Below, piece after piece: positions 23,254 to 33,992 of a stretch of DNA of 64,000 bases. The DNA is from Mikania micrantha (Eukaryota; Streptophyta; Magnoliopsida; Asterales; Asteraceae): NCBI GenBank assembly GCA_009363875.1, contig CM018696.1, positions 90,480,215 to 90,544,214 on the forward strand, written 5' to 3'. The translations under genes were made by a program, and so were the position numbers. Every line of letters starts with the position of its first letter. Positions within the stretch are counted from its first letter, which is position 1. The notes under the pieces were generated by a model. It worked only from the letters and a program-made list of their open reading frames with translations. It ran no database searches and was not told the DNA's origin.

Positions 23254-24023
23254 TATACACCCTTGAAAAATTTAAAATAACATAGTTAGAAATATGGATT
23301 AGGTGCAACCTTGAAACTAGACCTTCGGCAATAGCTCGATCCTGGGTACCAAAATACAAATAAAAAAAAAATATTGTGAAGATTGTCACTTAGTCTTAAA
23401 ACCTGAACATGTACTTTGATATAAAAAGTTGTATTCGGTCATAAAAGCAATTTGTCACTAATATGTAAGAAAAACACACATCTTTATAAAAGTTAGCATT
23501 AAAAGGACCTATTATAAACATAAACATAAAGATAAATACACGACAATAAAACAAAAAAGAAAAACTAAATTAAAATATTAAAAAAGTTGTAAGAATTTTT
23601 GTTGTGCATAAACTAAACTATCCAAACTTTTTTAGGCTAAAATAAAAAGAAAAATAAAACAAAACTTAAATATTTATGACAAAAATTAAACTTTTATGAC
23701 AAAAATAAAAAGACACAAAAAAAAGTTGTAAGAAAATTTTTCAAAGCTAAAATAATCAAAAGTTAAATCAATCAATCTTCTTTTTAGCAAAATGAAAAAG
23801 AAAAAAAAATCTTGTATATAAAATTGACATGCTCAAACTTTTTAATCAAAATTTTACCATTCATACTTGTATGTCAAAAATGTAAAAAAAAAAAAAACAA
23901 AGATTTTTATTTAAAATTGATATACTTAAACTTTTGGGAAAAAATGATAACTTATTATTAAAAAAAATTATTGTCGAAATAAAAGAATCAGTACTGTTCA
24001 TGTTTTTAACATATATAATAACA
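23254..24023. other. AT-rich intergenic DNA
   Basis: A-rich low-complexity sequence; no gene or delimited element seen. Confidence 0.5.
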
Positions 24024-24673
24024 CTAGATTAGCATCCCGTGTATTACACAGGTTGAATAAAAATTAATAAGTATTCAATAATACAAATTTAAAAATTGTA
24101 AATGATTTTTTGTTTTAATATATGTATAACATTACACAGAAAATAAAATAATAATACTTTATTTTAAAATTCCTTTTCAAAGTTTGGTTTCTAAACGTTT
24201 CATTTTAAAAAAGTTGTTTTTAAAAAGTGTCATTTTTTACAAAATAATAGGATGCCATCTTTTATTATTAAACAAATTGATAAAGAAAATAATAAATAGT
24301 TAATAATAATGACTTATAAATTATAAAAAGATATCATCAGTTATAAATTTTTGGAAGGTTTTCTTATTTTATAATAATTTCATTTTTTAAAAGTGTGTTT
24401 TTAATATTAAAATATTTTTATTATATTAAGAATTCCTTTTTAATTATAAAAGGTACGTATAATATAATTCGTATTTAATATTATTATGTAATATTTTTTG
24501 TTAATATCAAGAATTTTTTTAATTGAAAAAAGTATAAAGAATATATAATACTATTTAATAAATTTATGTCTTTATGAGGAGAGAGAAACGGAAAATGTAG
24601 TGTGATGATAACCTAGATTTATGACAACCTAGATTTATGACAAGCTTTCCCTAATTGTTTTGATTTATTAAGT
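24024..24673 (-). mobile_element. Non-autonomous Helitron H1
   Basis: Read on the minus strand, its 3' end is a hairpin GTGTAATACAC-type stem followed by GGGATGCTAATCTAG, i.e. a stem-loop and CTAG terminus as Helitrons require. The 5' end appears cut short by the neighbouring element H2. The body is AT-rich with no helicase coding. Confidence 0.6.
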
Positions 24674-24674
24674 A

Positions 24675-25132
24675 CTATGTTAGTATCTCGTGTATTACAA
24701 ATGTTAAATACAAAAAAAAAATATAGTCATTAATGAAAATCTTTATAATATAAGTCAATTTTTTAAAATAAAATATGATTAAAAATTTTGAGAAACTTAA
24801 TACTTTAAATAATAAAATAATAATATTATTTTTTTCAATGTTAGTTTTTCAAAGTTTGTTTTCCAAAAATTTTATTTTAGAAAACCGTTTTCAATATTTA
24901 TTATTTTATAATAATTTTTCTTTTGAAAAAAAGTATTTTTTATATTAATATATTTTTGATGTCGTAAAAAATATTTTCAATTTAAAAATGTATAAATGCT
25001 TATTCAATAATTAATATTATTATTTAATCTATGATGCATTAAATAAGAGAGAAAAGCGGGAAAATTATTGTGAGAATAGCTTAGATAAATGACATGTGTC
25101 CTCTTTTATTTTGATTTATTATATATAATAGA
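24675..25132 (-). mobile_element. Non-autonomous Helitron H2
   Basis: The 5' end on the minus strand reads TCTATTATATATAATAAATC. The 3' end is a decayed hairpin (tgtaatacacgaga-type) and CATAG instead of CTAG. It abuts H1 directly, suggesting insertion at or next to H1's 5' end. No coding capacity. Confidence 0.55.
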
Positions 25133-25462
25133 TTGTTAATTAACTAGAACCATTTTTATCAGATGTTGAGAATATGAGATTGATTTTTTTTTTTTACTAT
25201 TCAATAAAATCTAAGGTTTTAAAATGAAGAATTCACAAACATGGAAACGAGTATCCACACTCTTCGAATATTTGATTGTTAATAGTTTTTGTAAATCCAA
25301 CATATGCCACCTTCCACGTGACACAACATTAAATGTCGTATAGTCACGTTTTCTTCTTCAAGACCCCACCTCCCTCACCACGTTGTCGTTATTTATTTCA
25401 CTTGTTATTTATAGTCAGACGAATTTTCTGGATGACAAGAAACCAACATAATATAATATAAA

Positions 25463-26296
25463 CTAGATTATTACCCCGTGTATTACACGGACTGAATATA
25501 AAATATTAAATAATTATTAATAAAAATTTAAAATTTTTTGTTGTAAATTAATTAAATTACATATTAATGAGTATTTTAACTCATAAAATAATAATTAAGA
25601 TTTTCAATAACTAAAGAAATAATATGTAACATACTTGTTTTGTAAGAATAAAAATTCTTACACCAAATGATGTTAAAAGTTCATTTACTTTTCTCTCAAA
25701 AACTAATTGATACAAATCAAGGAGATAATTTACAAATTATATAATTATTAAAGTTAGAAGACTTAATTTGAAAATATCATTAAACATTAATAACTAAAGT
25801 TTATTTTTTCCTAACATTTTTATAATTTTTGGTTTGAAGTAAATATTTTTTAAGCACTCCGTTAAAAAAACATCATTTGTTTATAAAATTCCATTATTTG
25901 TAAACATTATTTATGGTTTATTTTATTTTTTTAAAAATTGATTTTTTATTGAACTTTTATTTTATAAAAATACTACCATAAAATATTTTTCTTACTTTTA
26001 TAAATTTTTTTAGAAAATATCATATTTTATAAAAATTTTTAAGTGTGTTTTTTTAATAAAAATATTTTATTTTTAATTTATTAAAAACTATTTTCTTGCA
26101 TGAAAAAAGACAAATAATATTGTTATATATTAATATTATTATAATTATAAGTATTTAATATGAGAGAATGTAATTAATTAAATAATTAATAGGATAGAAA
26201 ATTGAATAAGTTGGTAAAAAAATGACAAGTGGCAATAAACACATGAGAAGTTAACAAGTGTCAAAATTTTAATTTTTGTTTATTAGAATAGAAAGA
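25463..26296 (-). mobile_element. Non-autonomous Helitron H3
   Basis: Best-preserved family member. Minus-strand 5' end TCTTTCTATTCTAATAAAC; 3' end CCGTGTAATACACGG hairpin, then GGTAATAATCTAG. The insertion lies between A and T (AA|element|TT), as for Helitrons. The internal motif TTTTGACACTTG near the 5' end is shared with other copies in the window. Confidence 0.75.
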
Positions 26297-27478
26297 TTAT
26301 AAAATAGGTTGATCAAACACAAAATATATTTTTTATTTTTATTAAAAGAAACATTCTAAATCTTTTGATCAAATAATTTAGTGGCTTAGATTGATTTATT
26401 GTTGCTTTTGAAACCAAAGGAAAGTGTTTATGTTAGAATAGCAAAAGAGGGAATTTGGTACAAATTTTGTCATTTCATATTTTACAATACAATAAGTTAT
26501 GGGTATACAAAGTGTCGTTGTTACAACTTTTAATATCACCATTATATAAATTGATAAAATTTATAGTTTTTGATGTTAACATATTCTAAATGATATAATA
26601 ACATATAACAAAATATATAATCATAATATAAAATATAATATCAACGCATTTTATAAATATTAACACTTTGTATAATACAACTTATTAAAACCTTTTAAAG
26701 ATGTGACTTTTTTTTTTGCATTATGCAATGCTATATTTATATTGAAAATGATTAAATCCTTCATTTTATGATGTATTTTTTAAAAAATAAATTATATAAA
26801 AGTGATTTGAGTTTGAAAAAATTGGTTTAACTTTAAAAAGTTAATTGATTGCGGAAAATTCTTACTTTTACCATTTTCAACAATTAATGCTTATGTACAC
26901 ATGTTGTTATTTTAGTGGTTCCTAATTTTTTATAAAAACTTTACTTTATACCCGAATTTACACAAATACATATATCATTATTCAAATGTGAACTAGGAAC
27001 AAATTATTCAATGAAATTTAAATCAATTGGTTGGGACGAGACAATCTTAAAGATTTTCCAATATAAAGTTTATTGGTAGAGGTCTTACTTTTAACAACAT
27101 GTTCCAAGTAAGTCATAGGTTTTACCACAATAGGTTTTCGAACGGCAGGCTTCCTTTGAAATTGTAGGTGAGCCAGGTCAATAGCATTGCTTGCGTTTCA
27201 CGGGCGCGGGTGACGTTTCATCATTGAGTTCACTCAGTTGACTAGGCTTAGAATGTAATTGTTCGCCGTTCAGTAAATTAATTCAATTTTTGAATTTGAA
27301 CATACTTTAATCTTTGTGATATCTAATACTGTGATCGTAGTCACATGTATTTTACACCAACGTTTATAAATGCACAACATACATGTGAAAATAATCACGT
27401 TTCTCATGCGATGACATCAAAAGCTGTGCGATCAATTATCACATACATGAATTATTCTTTTAGTGATCCCACTTAACC
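26297..27478. other. AT-rich intergenic DNA
   Basis: No coding region seen. A stretch at 27100-27260 has more balanced composition (accacaataggttttcgaac..., ttcacgggcgcgggtgacg) and may be an unrecognised repeat. Confidence 0.45.
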
Positions 27479-27756
27479 ACCAATGTTGTCTTGTCCTAGT
27501 GGTAAGAAGTAGGTATGAGAAAGTGATAGAAGACCCAGGTCCTGCGTTCGATTCTTGATCCCACCCGATTTTACCAACCTTCCACCGTCATGCCTTTAGG
27601 CGGGTGCTTGAGTCGGGTATTCCCCGGGAATTAGTTGCTGGTGGGCTAGGGGCTCCGTTCGGCTGGACTAGTGGCCAGCTTTGGCATCCTTTAGCCATTA
27701 AGGGTCGCGTACGAAACACCTGACAGTTGATTAGTTGGCTGTTAAAAAAACAAAGC
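27479..27756 (+). mobile_element. tRNA-derived SINE with 14-bp target duplication
   Basis: A 278-bp element that starts with RNA polymerase III-type boxes: TCCTAGTGGTAAG (A box, about 27492) and GCGTTCGATTC (B box, about 27545). It ends in an A-rich tail (gttaaaaaaacaaa). Perfect 14-bp direct repeats gatcccacttaacc flank it at 27465-27478 and 27757-27770. This is a clear, fairly young SINE. It lies immediately upstream of the fold-back locus at 27939. Confidence 0.85.
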
Positions 27757-27776
27757 GATCCCACTTAACCTCCCCA

Positions 27777-27790
27777 CCCCATAAAAGTGT
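27777..27790 (+). promoter_or_regulatory. TATA-like box upstream of the fold-back locus
   Basis: cccataaaagtgtg, about 155 bp before the first arm of the hairpin and just to the right of the SINE's target duplication. Position only; weak evidence. Confidence 0.25.
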
Positions 27791-27938
27791 GCCATTTTCT
27801 TCATGGTGCACAACACCACTCTCTTTTTTGTCCAATTCACATCTAAGCACTTTTATCAATTTCTTCTTGTTTTTTTTTTGTTTGTGGGTTTAAGTGGTGT
27901 CCAATACTCCAATGTAGTTGTTATTAGTTATCTTTGGG

Positions 27939-28259
27939 TGACTTGAAAGGAAGAAGATCATGGGCTTGCATTTGATTGCTTCTTTAAAGACTCTTTTGGC
28001 CTTGGATTCCATCTTTTCTGAACCAAGTCATTAACTTCTGAGTCAAATATATGTTTATTGGTCATTCTTGTTTTCATCATATCCAATTTTGTGAGACTTG
28101 AGTAAGAGGCATATGCTCTAAATGAAGAAAGAAGTACACAAAGGTATATATGACATAGAAATTGATGGCATGATTCAGAAAATCATGGACTTTGAGGCCA
28201 ATAAGTCTTTAAAGATGCAATTCGGTGTGAGCCCATGATTTTCTTCGTTTCAAGATGGT
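27939..28259 (+). ncRNA. Candidate long fold-back small-RNA precursor (unrecognised)
   Basis: Two ~113-nt arms, 27939-28053 and 28145-28259, are imperfect reverse complements over nearly their whole length. The core blocks are aagatcatgggct / agcccatgatttt, ctttaaagact / agtctttaaag and cttttctgaa / ttcagaaaa. The loop is about 90 nt. Mismatches, small bulges and G:U-compatible changes are spread along the stem, as in plant MIR precursors of the long (miR159/319-like) kind. I recognise no known miRNA in either arm. A 24-codon frame (MGLHLIASLKTLLALDSIF...) lies in the left arm at 27960-28034 and may be chance. Alternatives are a decayed MITE or an inverted gene-fragment duplication; no flanking target duplication was found. 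Confidence 0.4.
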
Positions 28260-29160
28260 GTGCACAAAAGCATCAATGTTTTCATTTTTATTTTAATCCT
28301 TTTTATTTTTATTGTACCCTTGATGTTGATTATGTAGTGTTTGTTTGTGAGAATGTCTCTTGTAACTGCTGTTAAGTTCTTATAAATCATAATGAATAAT
28401 AATTATTTCTATGTAAATATGTCAAATGTGTCATATATAACTTTTTATTGTGAATATATATGAATAACACGTTACACTAGACTTTGTTATACGTTGGCAT
28501 TTTTTTCACCATGACACAACCCTCTAAATTCATTATATTTCAATGTTCTCGTAAATATGACATAATGAAATGTAATTTAGAATTTTATGAATAGGGACGC
28601 AAGGAAATTATCAATCTATTATTGTTATTATTATTAGTTATGTTTTTAAATAATCAACTTAAATAAAAAATAATTATTTGTTCTTTTGGTTAAATTCTTG
28701 TTAGAATGTTAGCCCCTTCTTTTAATAAAATTTTGGCCGTTCAAAAAATAAAAAATCAAAAATAATTGAAGTTAGTTAAGGGTGATAATTGACAATTCTA
28801 TCGCACTCCATTTGATTCTCATTGTCATTTTTCACTCAAAAGTTGAGCTGTGTTGTGAAGATTCCCAAACTTTGCACAAAACTGTCAATTATTCGTATTT
28901 CCTACTAGGAAATTTTGATATTGCTATATATAATTACTAGTAGTGTATAGTATTAGGTAATTATATATATAAAATAATATGCATAGTAAAATAGTGAATA
29001 ACACACATATATATAGAGTTTGTATCATGTGAAAACCTAATCTTATAAGATAAAACTTTTAAACTCTATATGAGTCGTTCATTTGAAATATTGAAAATAA
29101 ACATGTGGTCCATATTAACATACATTAAAATTGGTTTGTTTATTCAAAACCTAATTTTAT
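28260..29160. other. AT-rich intergenic DNA
   Basis: No coding capacity or delimited element recognised. A segment at 29020-29080 (gtgaaaacctaatcttataag) resembles dispersed plant repeats. Confidence 0.45.
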
Positions 29161-29164
29161 ATTC

Positions 29165-30033
29165 AGGTTTAATGCAGGCGTCTGTTCCATATAATGACGT
29201 TTTAATAATTTAGACTTGTACCACCAGAAGTTTTTTTTAACTTTGAAAAGTAATAAACATAGTTGATAGTATTAAATTTGAGAGATTTGCTTATAAATTT
29301 TGTTTTTATTAAATTTGAGAGATTTCCTTAAAAATTTGGGTTTTTGTTTTAATTTAAACAATTGTTGCACGTGACTATGTGAGAAAGATTTTGAGAGTAT
29401 TTTTTTCTAATATTTTTGTAACATATTTGTGAGGATTTTGTATAATTTTATGTTTTTATGAAAAATTGTATATAATTCATGATGAGATATTTGATTTTGC
29501 TATGCAACATATGTTTTTGCAAATGATATATAATACCATTCTCGGAAGTCACCTGTGATAACCCGCCGCAACGAGCGTAGAGTTAAACCTAGTTATATAA
29601 TTATTATATAATTAAAATACATGAAAAATGATAGTAATAATATTATTATTATATAGTGAGTGGTCATATTTTTTATTATATTATATAACATATATATATT
29701 ATATTATTTAAGTGTCCGATCCATTTAATGACGTTTTGAAAATTTAAACTTAGATTATCATAAGTTTTTTAACTTTAAAAATTAGTAAACAGAGATAAGG
29801 CCATAAAGATGTTAAATTTGAGAGATTTTCTTAAATATTTAGGTTTTTCTTTTAATTAAAACGATTGGTTGTCGGTGAGACGGATTTTGTGAGTAATTGT
29901 TATTTTTATAACATACTTGTGAGGATTTTGTATGATTTAATGTTTTTATGAAAATTTTCTATATAATTCGTGATAAAAGACTTGATTCTAGGGAGTGTAC
30001 CATGATAACCCGCCGCAACGCGTGGGGAGGATA
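29165..30033 (+). repeat. Direct duplication of a ~430-bp repeat with Helitron-like 3' ends
   Basis: Two related copies, about 29165-29592 and 29705-30033, share aatgacgtttt, taaatttgagagatt, gaggattttgtat and a terminal ataacccgccgcaacg. After that G/C-rich end come acCTAG|T (29592) and acCTAT|T (30033). A short C/G-rich stem shortly before CTRR-type ends is the Helitron 3' signature, so these look like a second, different Helitron lineage in tandem. 5' ends were not identified. Confidence 0.5.
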
Positions 30034-30200
30034 AACCTATTTCTTATGATATGGTGGTGCCTAAATGGCTAAATCTACATTTTCACATATGACAAAGCTA
30101 TGGTCAAAGTTATTGTAAGCAAGTTTAATTCGCATTTAGAACAATTTTTTTAGGCTACCGACCCGTTTGTTTGTGGCCGCGTTTTATATGGTCATATCGG

Positions 30201-30796
30201 GAATTTTTTTTAAATAGGGTTAATTATAAAAATATGGTTACAATGGGTGTTGGAATTTATTTTTCTTTCACAAATGGGTCTGCCTCCATTAGTAGTGGCG
30301 TTTTTAGAGGAGAGAGAGTAAGAGAATGCAGGGTGTCAGGTCATTCACGCATTTTCACCTAAAACTCCACTGCTAGTGGCGTTTTCAGTACATCAGTACC
30401 GTACCCTCAAGTTAAATGCCACTGCTAGTGGCGTTTTCACCTTAAATGCCACTGCTAGTGGCGTTTTCAGCAATCTACCGTACCCTCACATGAAAACTCA
30501 CCTTTTGAGTCATTCACGCATTTTCACCTAAAACTCCACTAGCAGTGGCATTTAAGGTGAAAACGCCACTAGCAGTGGCATTTAACTTGAGTGTACGGTA
30601 CTGATGTACTGAAAACGCCACTAGCAGTGGAGTTTTAGGTGAAAATGTGTGAATGACCTGACACCCTGCATTCTCTTACTCTCTCTCCTCTAAAAACGCC
30701 ACTACTAATGGAGGTAAACCCATTTGTGAAAAAAATAAATTCCAACACCCATTGTAACCATATTTTTATAATGAACCCTATTTTTAAAAAAAATTC
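30201..30796. mobile_element. 596-bp fold-back element (MULE-type MITE)
   Basis: The two halves are near-perfect inverted repeats (about 30201-30466 and 30536-30796) around a ~69-bp loop. The ends read gaattttttttaaa inward from both sides. The flanks tcatatcgg (30192-30200) and tcatctcgg (30797-30805) form a 9-bp target duplication with one mismatch, which points to a Mutator-like transposase. Each arm holds four copies of a ~21-bp unit around CCACTGCTAGTGGCG, itself nearly palindromic. The 63-codon frame at 30171-30362 is not a gene. Confidence 0.75.
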
Positions 30797-30805
30797 TCAT
30801 CTCGG

Positions 30806-31186
30806 TTAGTCGTTTATTGAGGAGACATGGGAGTTTATCACGTAGCTGAGTTCACACGGTAATAAAAAAATCTATTGTCTATGATATAAGCTTATAAAAT
30901 ACATGAGAAAAGTTCAAAAATTTTATTAAGAACAACTCTTTGTTCAATTTCGGAAAAAAAATACTGTTTTATTTTTCAGTGATTACTTTGAATGTTAAAA
31001 AAACTTTTAATATAACAAAATCGTAGAATCTTGTGACTAAACTCACGTCTTGTCATTTTTCAATCTATAACAAGATAGTGTTAGTTTAATGTTGCTCCTT
31101 TGAGGTTAGATTTAGAGTCATGTCAACGACAAAATTTATGATTTTTTTAGTTTTTTTTTTTTGAACGGCTTATATTTTTTTAGTTA
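30806..31186. other. Intergenic DNA, nothing recognised
   Basis: AT-rich sequence with no coding capacity or clear element. Confidence 0.5.
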
Positions 31187-31557
31187 GGGAGTGTTCAAAA
31201 AAAATCCGTATCTGAATCCGAAATATCCGAAAAAATCGGATATCCGAAAGTTCGGATATCCGGAATTTCGGATTCGGATACCTGTTTTGAAAATTTTCAG
31301 ATAGTTCGGATATCCGATATCCGAAATAGTTTTTTATTTCGGATATTTTTTCGGATATTCGGATATTTTTTTCGGATAATTTTTCGGATATTCGAATATT
31401 TTTCGGATATTTCGGATAATTTTAAGATATTTTTCGGATATCTGGATAGTTTTCGGATATCTGAATAATTTTCGGATATTTGGATATCTGAAATATATAT
31501 TTTTTAAATTTTTTATTTTTTTTTTCCTGATTTCGGATATCCGAAAATGAACACCCT
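31187..31557. repeat. GGATATCC fold-back island bounded by GTGTTCA...TGAACAC
   Basis: Made almost entirely of degenerate TTCGGATATCCGAA words and the simpler tttcggatat. Because the core word is its own reverse complement, the whole tract can fold. It opens gggagtgttca and closes tgaacaccctta, matching the ends of the island at 60140. Likely a mobile or amplified element, class unknown. Confidence 0.6.
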
Positions 31558-32377
31558 TAGCTGTGTGAGTTGCTTCTCTAAAGAGACGTACACTTTAAAA
31601 CTCTTTGAAAATGGATATTTTTAAAAAGTATATAATAAAAATTAGTATGTGTACTTAAAAATTTAAAACATACTAAAAATTATTTGTTAAAATATTTAGA
31701 AACAATACATGAGAAAATAAACTAGTGTTATTTAGCTAAGGGTGCTCAAATGTTCGAATATAATTTTATTCAGTTTTGAAATTTTTTGCCTATAAACCTA
31801 ACAAATCCAAATTAAAGAGATGTATACCCGAAATGAATTCAACCAATTTCAATTTGTATCGATTTATACCGGATGAATGAGATGATTTAGGAAGATGACG
31901 ATACATACAAGATAAAGTGACAAAGTTTTAAGGGATATGAATTCAACACTACAACAATCAAATAAGTGGTTTCATTGTTGAAATTGTGATGAGCGAGACG
32001 TTGGCAAAGGATGCTAAATGGAACTGCATATTTTCTTATAACACGACATAACAAGTTAGGAGACACCTGACAAAGTGACACTCCATTTTGGAGTTGCAAA
32101 CTTCAACACGGAATAAGACGTCGTTGTCAAACAAATACACTTATGATCAAACGTCTAACAAACCGTGACGTCCACATGGTAAAAAAAAACAACAAAGGAA
32201 CGAAGGATGCAATCTTTTACCATCAACGAACTACAAAGAATCCGCTAGAGAGCATACCAGAGTCGATAAAAAATTTGTCAATATGCAATAACAAACATAA
32301 TACAACAATAACCTAAAATTGTTGTGAACTTCAACTAATCACATGTTTTAAATTACCAATAAGACGAATAAGATGAA
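31558..32377. other. Intergenic DNA, nothing recognised
   Basis: AT-rich. The 70-codon minus-strand frame at 31887-32099 has no recognisable domain and no supporting context. Confidence 0.45.
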
Positions 32378-33365
32378 TCTTTCTACTATAATAAAAAAAA
32401 ATGTTATTTTGTCACTTGTCATAACATTCATAATCTGTTGTCATATGATGATTAATAAGACAATCACATTTATTAAGTGCAGTTAATTTAATTGATTGAT
32501 TTTTATCAATACAATAAATTATTCAAATTTTCAAATAAATCAATATTTCTACCATGGGAAAAGATAAAATGAAAACCACATCTCAATGAGAAAACCGCGA
32601 AAACCATCCAAAAATCACGTAAAAAGAACGTATTTTTTTTGAAACTTTTTTTACATGTTTGTAACACTATTGGACACATTTAAAAAAAAAAAAAAAAAAA
32701 GGCCGACCAAATATTTTTAAAAAAAAATTTATAAACCCACGTAAAACCTACGTAACAAAACGTAAAAATAAAAAAAATTTTACGTTTTGTTACGTAGGTT
32801 TTACGTGGGTTTATAAATTTTTTTTTTAAAAAAATATTTGGTCTGTGTTTTTTTGATTTTTTTTATAAAAATGTGTAAAACAGTGTTACAAACATGTAAA
32901 AAAAATTTCAAAAAAAAAACGTTTTTTTTACGTGATTTTTGCATGGTTTTCACGGTTTTCACGGTTTTCTCATTGAGATGTGGTTTTCATTTTAACCATA
33001 CCCTTTCTACCATTTATTAAAAATATTAATTTAGCTCATTAATTATTAGTTGTTTCAATATTTAGCTACCAAACATGTTGACAATAAATACACAATTTGC
33101 TTCTATTTACACATACTGGGTGGGTTTGCACTTAAACCATCCAATATTTACATATGGTCAATTATATGTAGTAAGATTATAAACAGAACACAAAAATGTT
33201 GTATATAAAAAAAGGATTCAACAATTTATTAAAATTTTGCTGTAATTTTTCATAGTAACTTATTTTATGTTACAATATGTAATGTTAGTTATTTAAATTA
33301 TTGCATTTTTGTTAATTTTTCGTATTTGTTATTCAACATGTGTATTACACGGGTTTATAACCTAT
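32378..33365 (+). mobile_element. Non-autonomous Helitron H4, interrupted by a MITE
   Basis: Plus-oriented. The 5' end TCTTTCTACTATAATAAAA matches H3 and H7. The 3' end has the hairpin tgtgtattacacg followed by ggtttataacctat, with CTAT in place of CTAG. The shared motif tttgtcacttgtcat lies just inside the 5' end. A 448-bp hairpin MITE (32556-33003) is nested inside. Confidence 0.65.
32556..33003. mobile_element. 448-bp hairpin MITE, MULE-type, nested in H4
   Basis: Long inverted repeats meet at a near-perfect centre (acgtaaaacctacgtaac / gttacgtaggttttacgt, about 32740-32800). The outer ends read aaaatgaaaaccacatctca inward on both sides. Perfect 10-bp repeats tttctaccat flank it at 32546-32555 and 33004-33013. 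A 9-10 bp duplication fits Mutator-like elements. No coding. Confidence 0.85.
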
Positions 33366-33539
33366 TACATATTATATAAAAAAAACATAATGTGTAACAA
33401 CTAACAAGGTGTGTTTTTTTAGTTTTGAAATAATTAAAATATGTTTTATGATTTCTCTTTTTAAATTTATAATTGTTATAATCTATAGCATGCTAATGTG
33501 TGCGACTTGTAGTTGACGACATTAGCTGTTTATGTGATA
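33366..33539. other. Short AT-rich spacer between Helitrons
   Basis: No feature recognised. Confidence 0.4.
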
Positions 33540-33962
33540 CTAGGTTATAGACCCGTGTAGTACACGGGTTTGCGAATAAAAAATAATGGGATTTTATAAT
33601 TATGTCTTCATGAATTTATGTAATTAAAATAATTTTATTGTATCTTTTTAAATTTACATGATTATATTAATACTAATAATATTTGTTATACCTTTTTTTA
33701 TACAGAAAAACTTTAAAGATAAAAATTTATTTTATAAAAAAATAAAAAATTTATTTTTATAATTTAATTATATTATTTACTAAGTTAAATAAAACTATTA
33801 ATATTTAATAGGATATAGAAGATAAAAAAAGACAAAATTTAATAAAAACACGACATATAAATATTTATGATGAGAGAGATGTGGGAAAAAAATCTTTAAG
33901 TGGCATAAAATGTTGACAAGTAGCATATCAAAACATTTATTTATTATATAGTATAGTATAGA
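33540..33962 (-). mobile_element. Non-autonomous Helitron H5
   Basis: Minus-strand 3' end: hairpin CCCGTGTACTACACGGG, then TCTATAACCTAG. The 5' end merges with a (tagata)n microsatellite at 33955-33992, so the exact start is blurred. The motif ttgacaagtagcatat near the 5' end fits the family. Confidence 0.65.
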
Positions 33963-33992
33963 TATAGATATAGATATAGATATAGATATAGA
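33955..33992. repeat. (TAGATA)n microsatellite
   Basis: About six 6-bp units, possibly grown from the TATAGTATAG-type 5' end of H5. Confidence 0.8.

Noticed and set aside
27960..28034. Small peptide gene MGLHLIASLKTLLALDSIF...
   Set aside because: Only 24 codons, within a hairpin arm; no evidence to separate it from chance.
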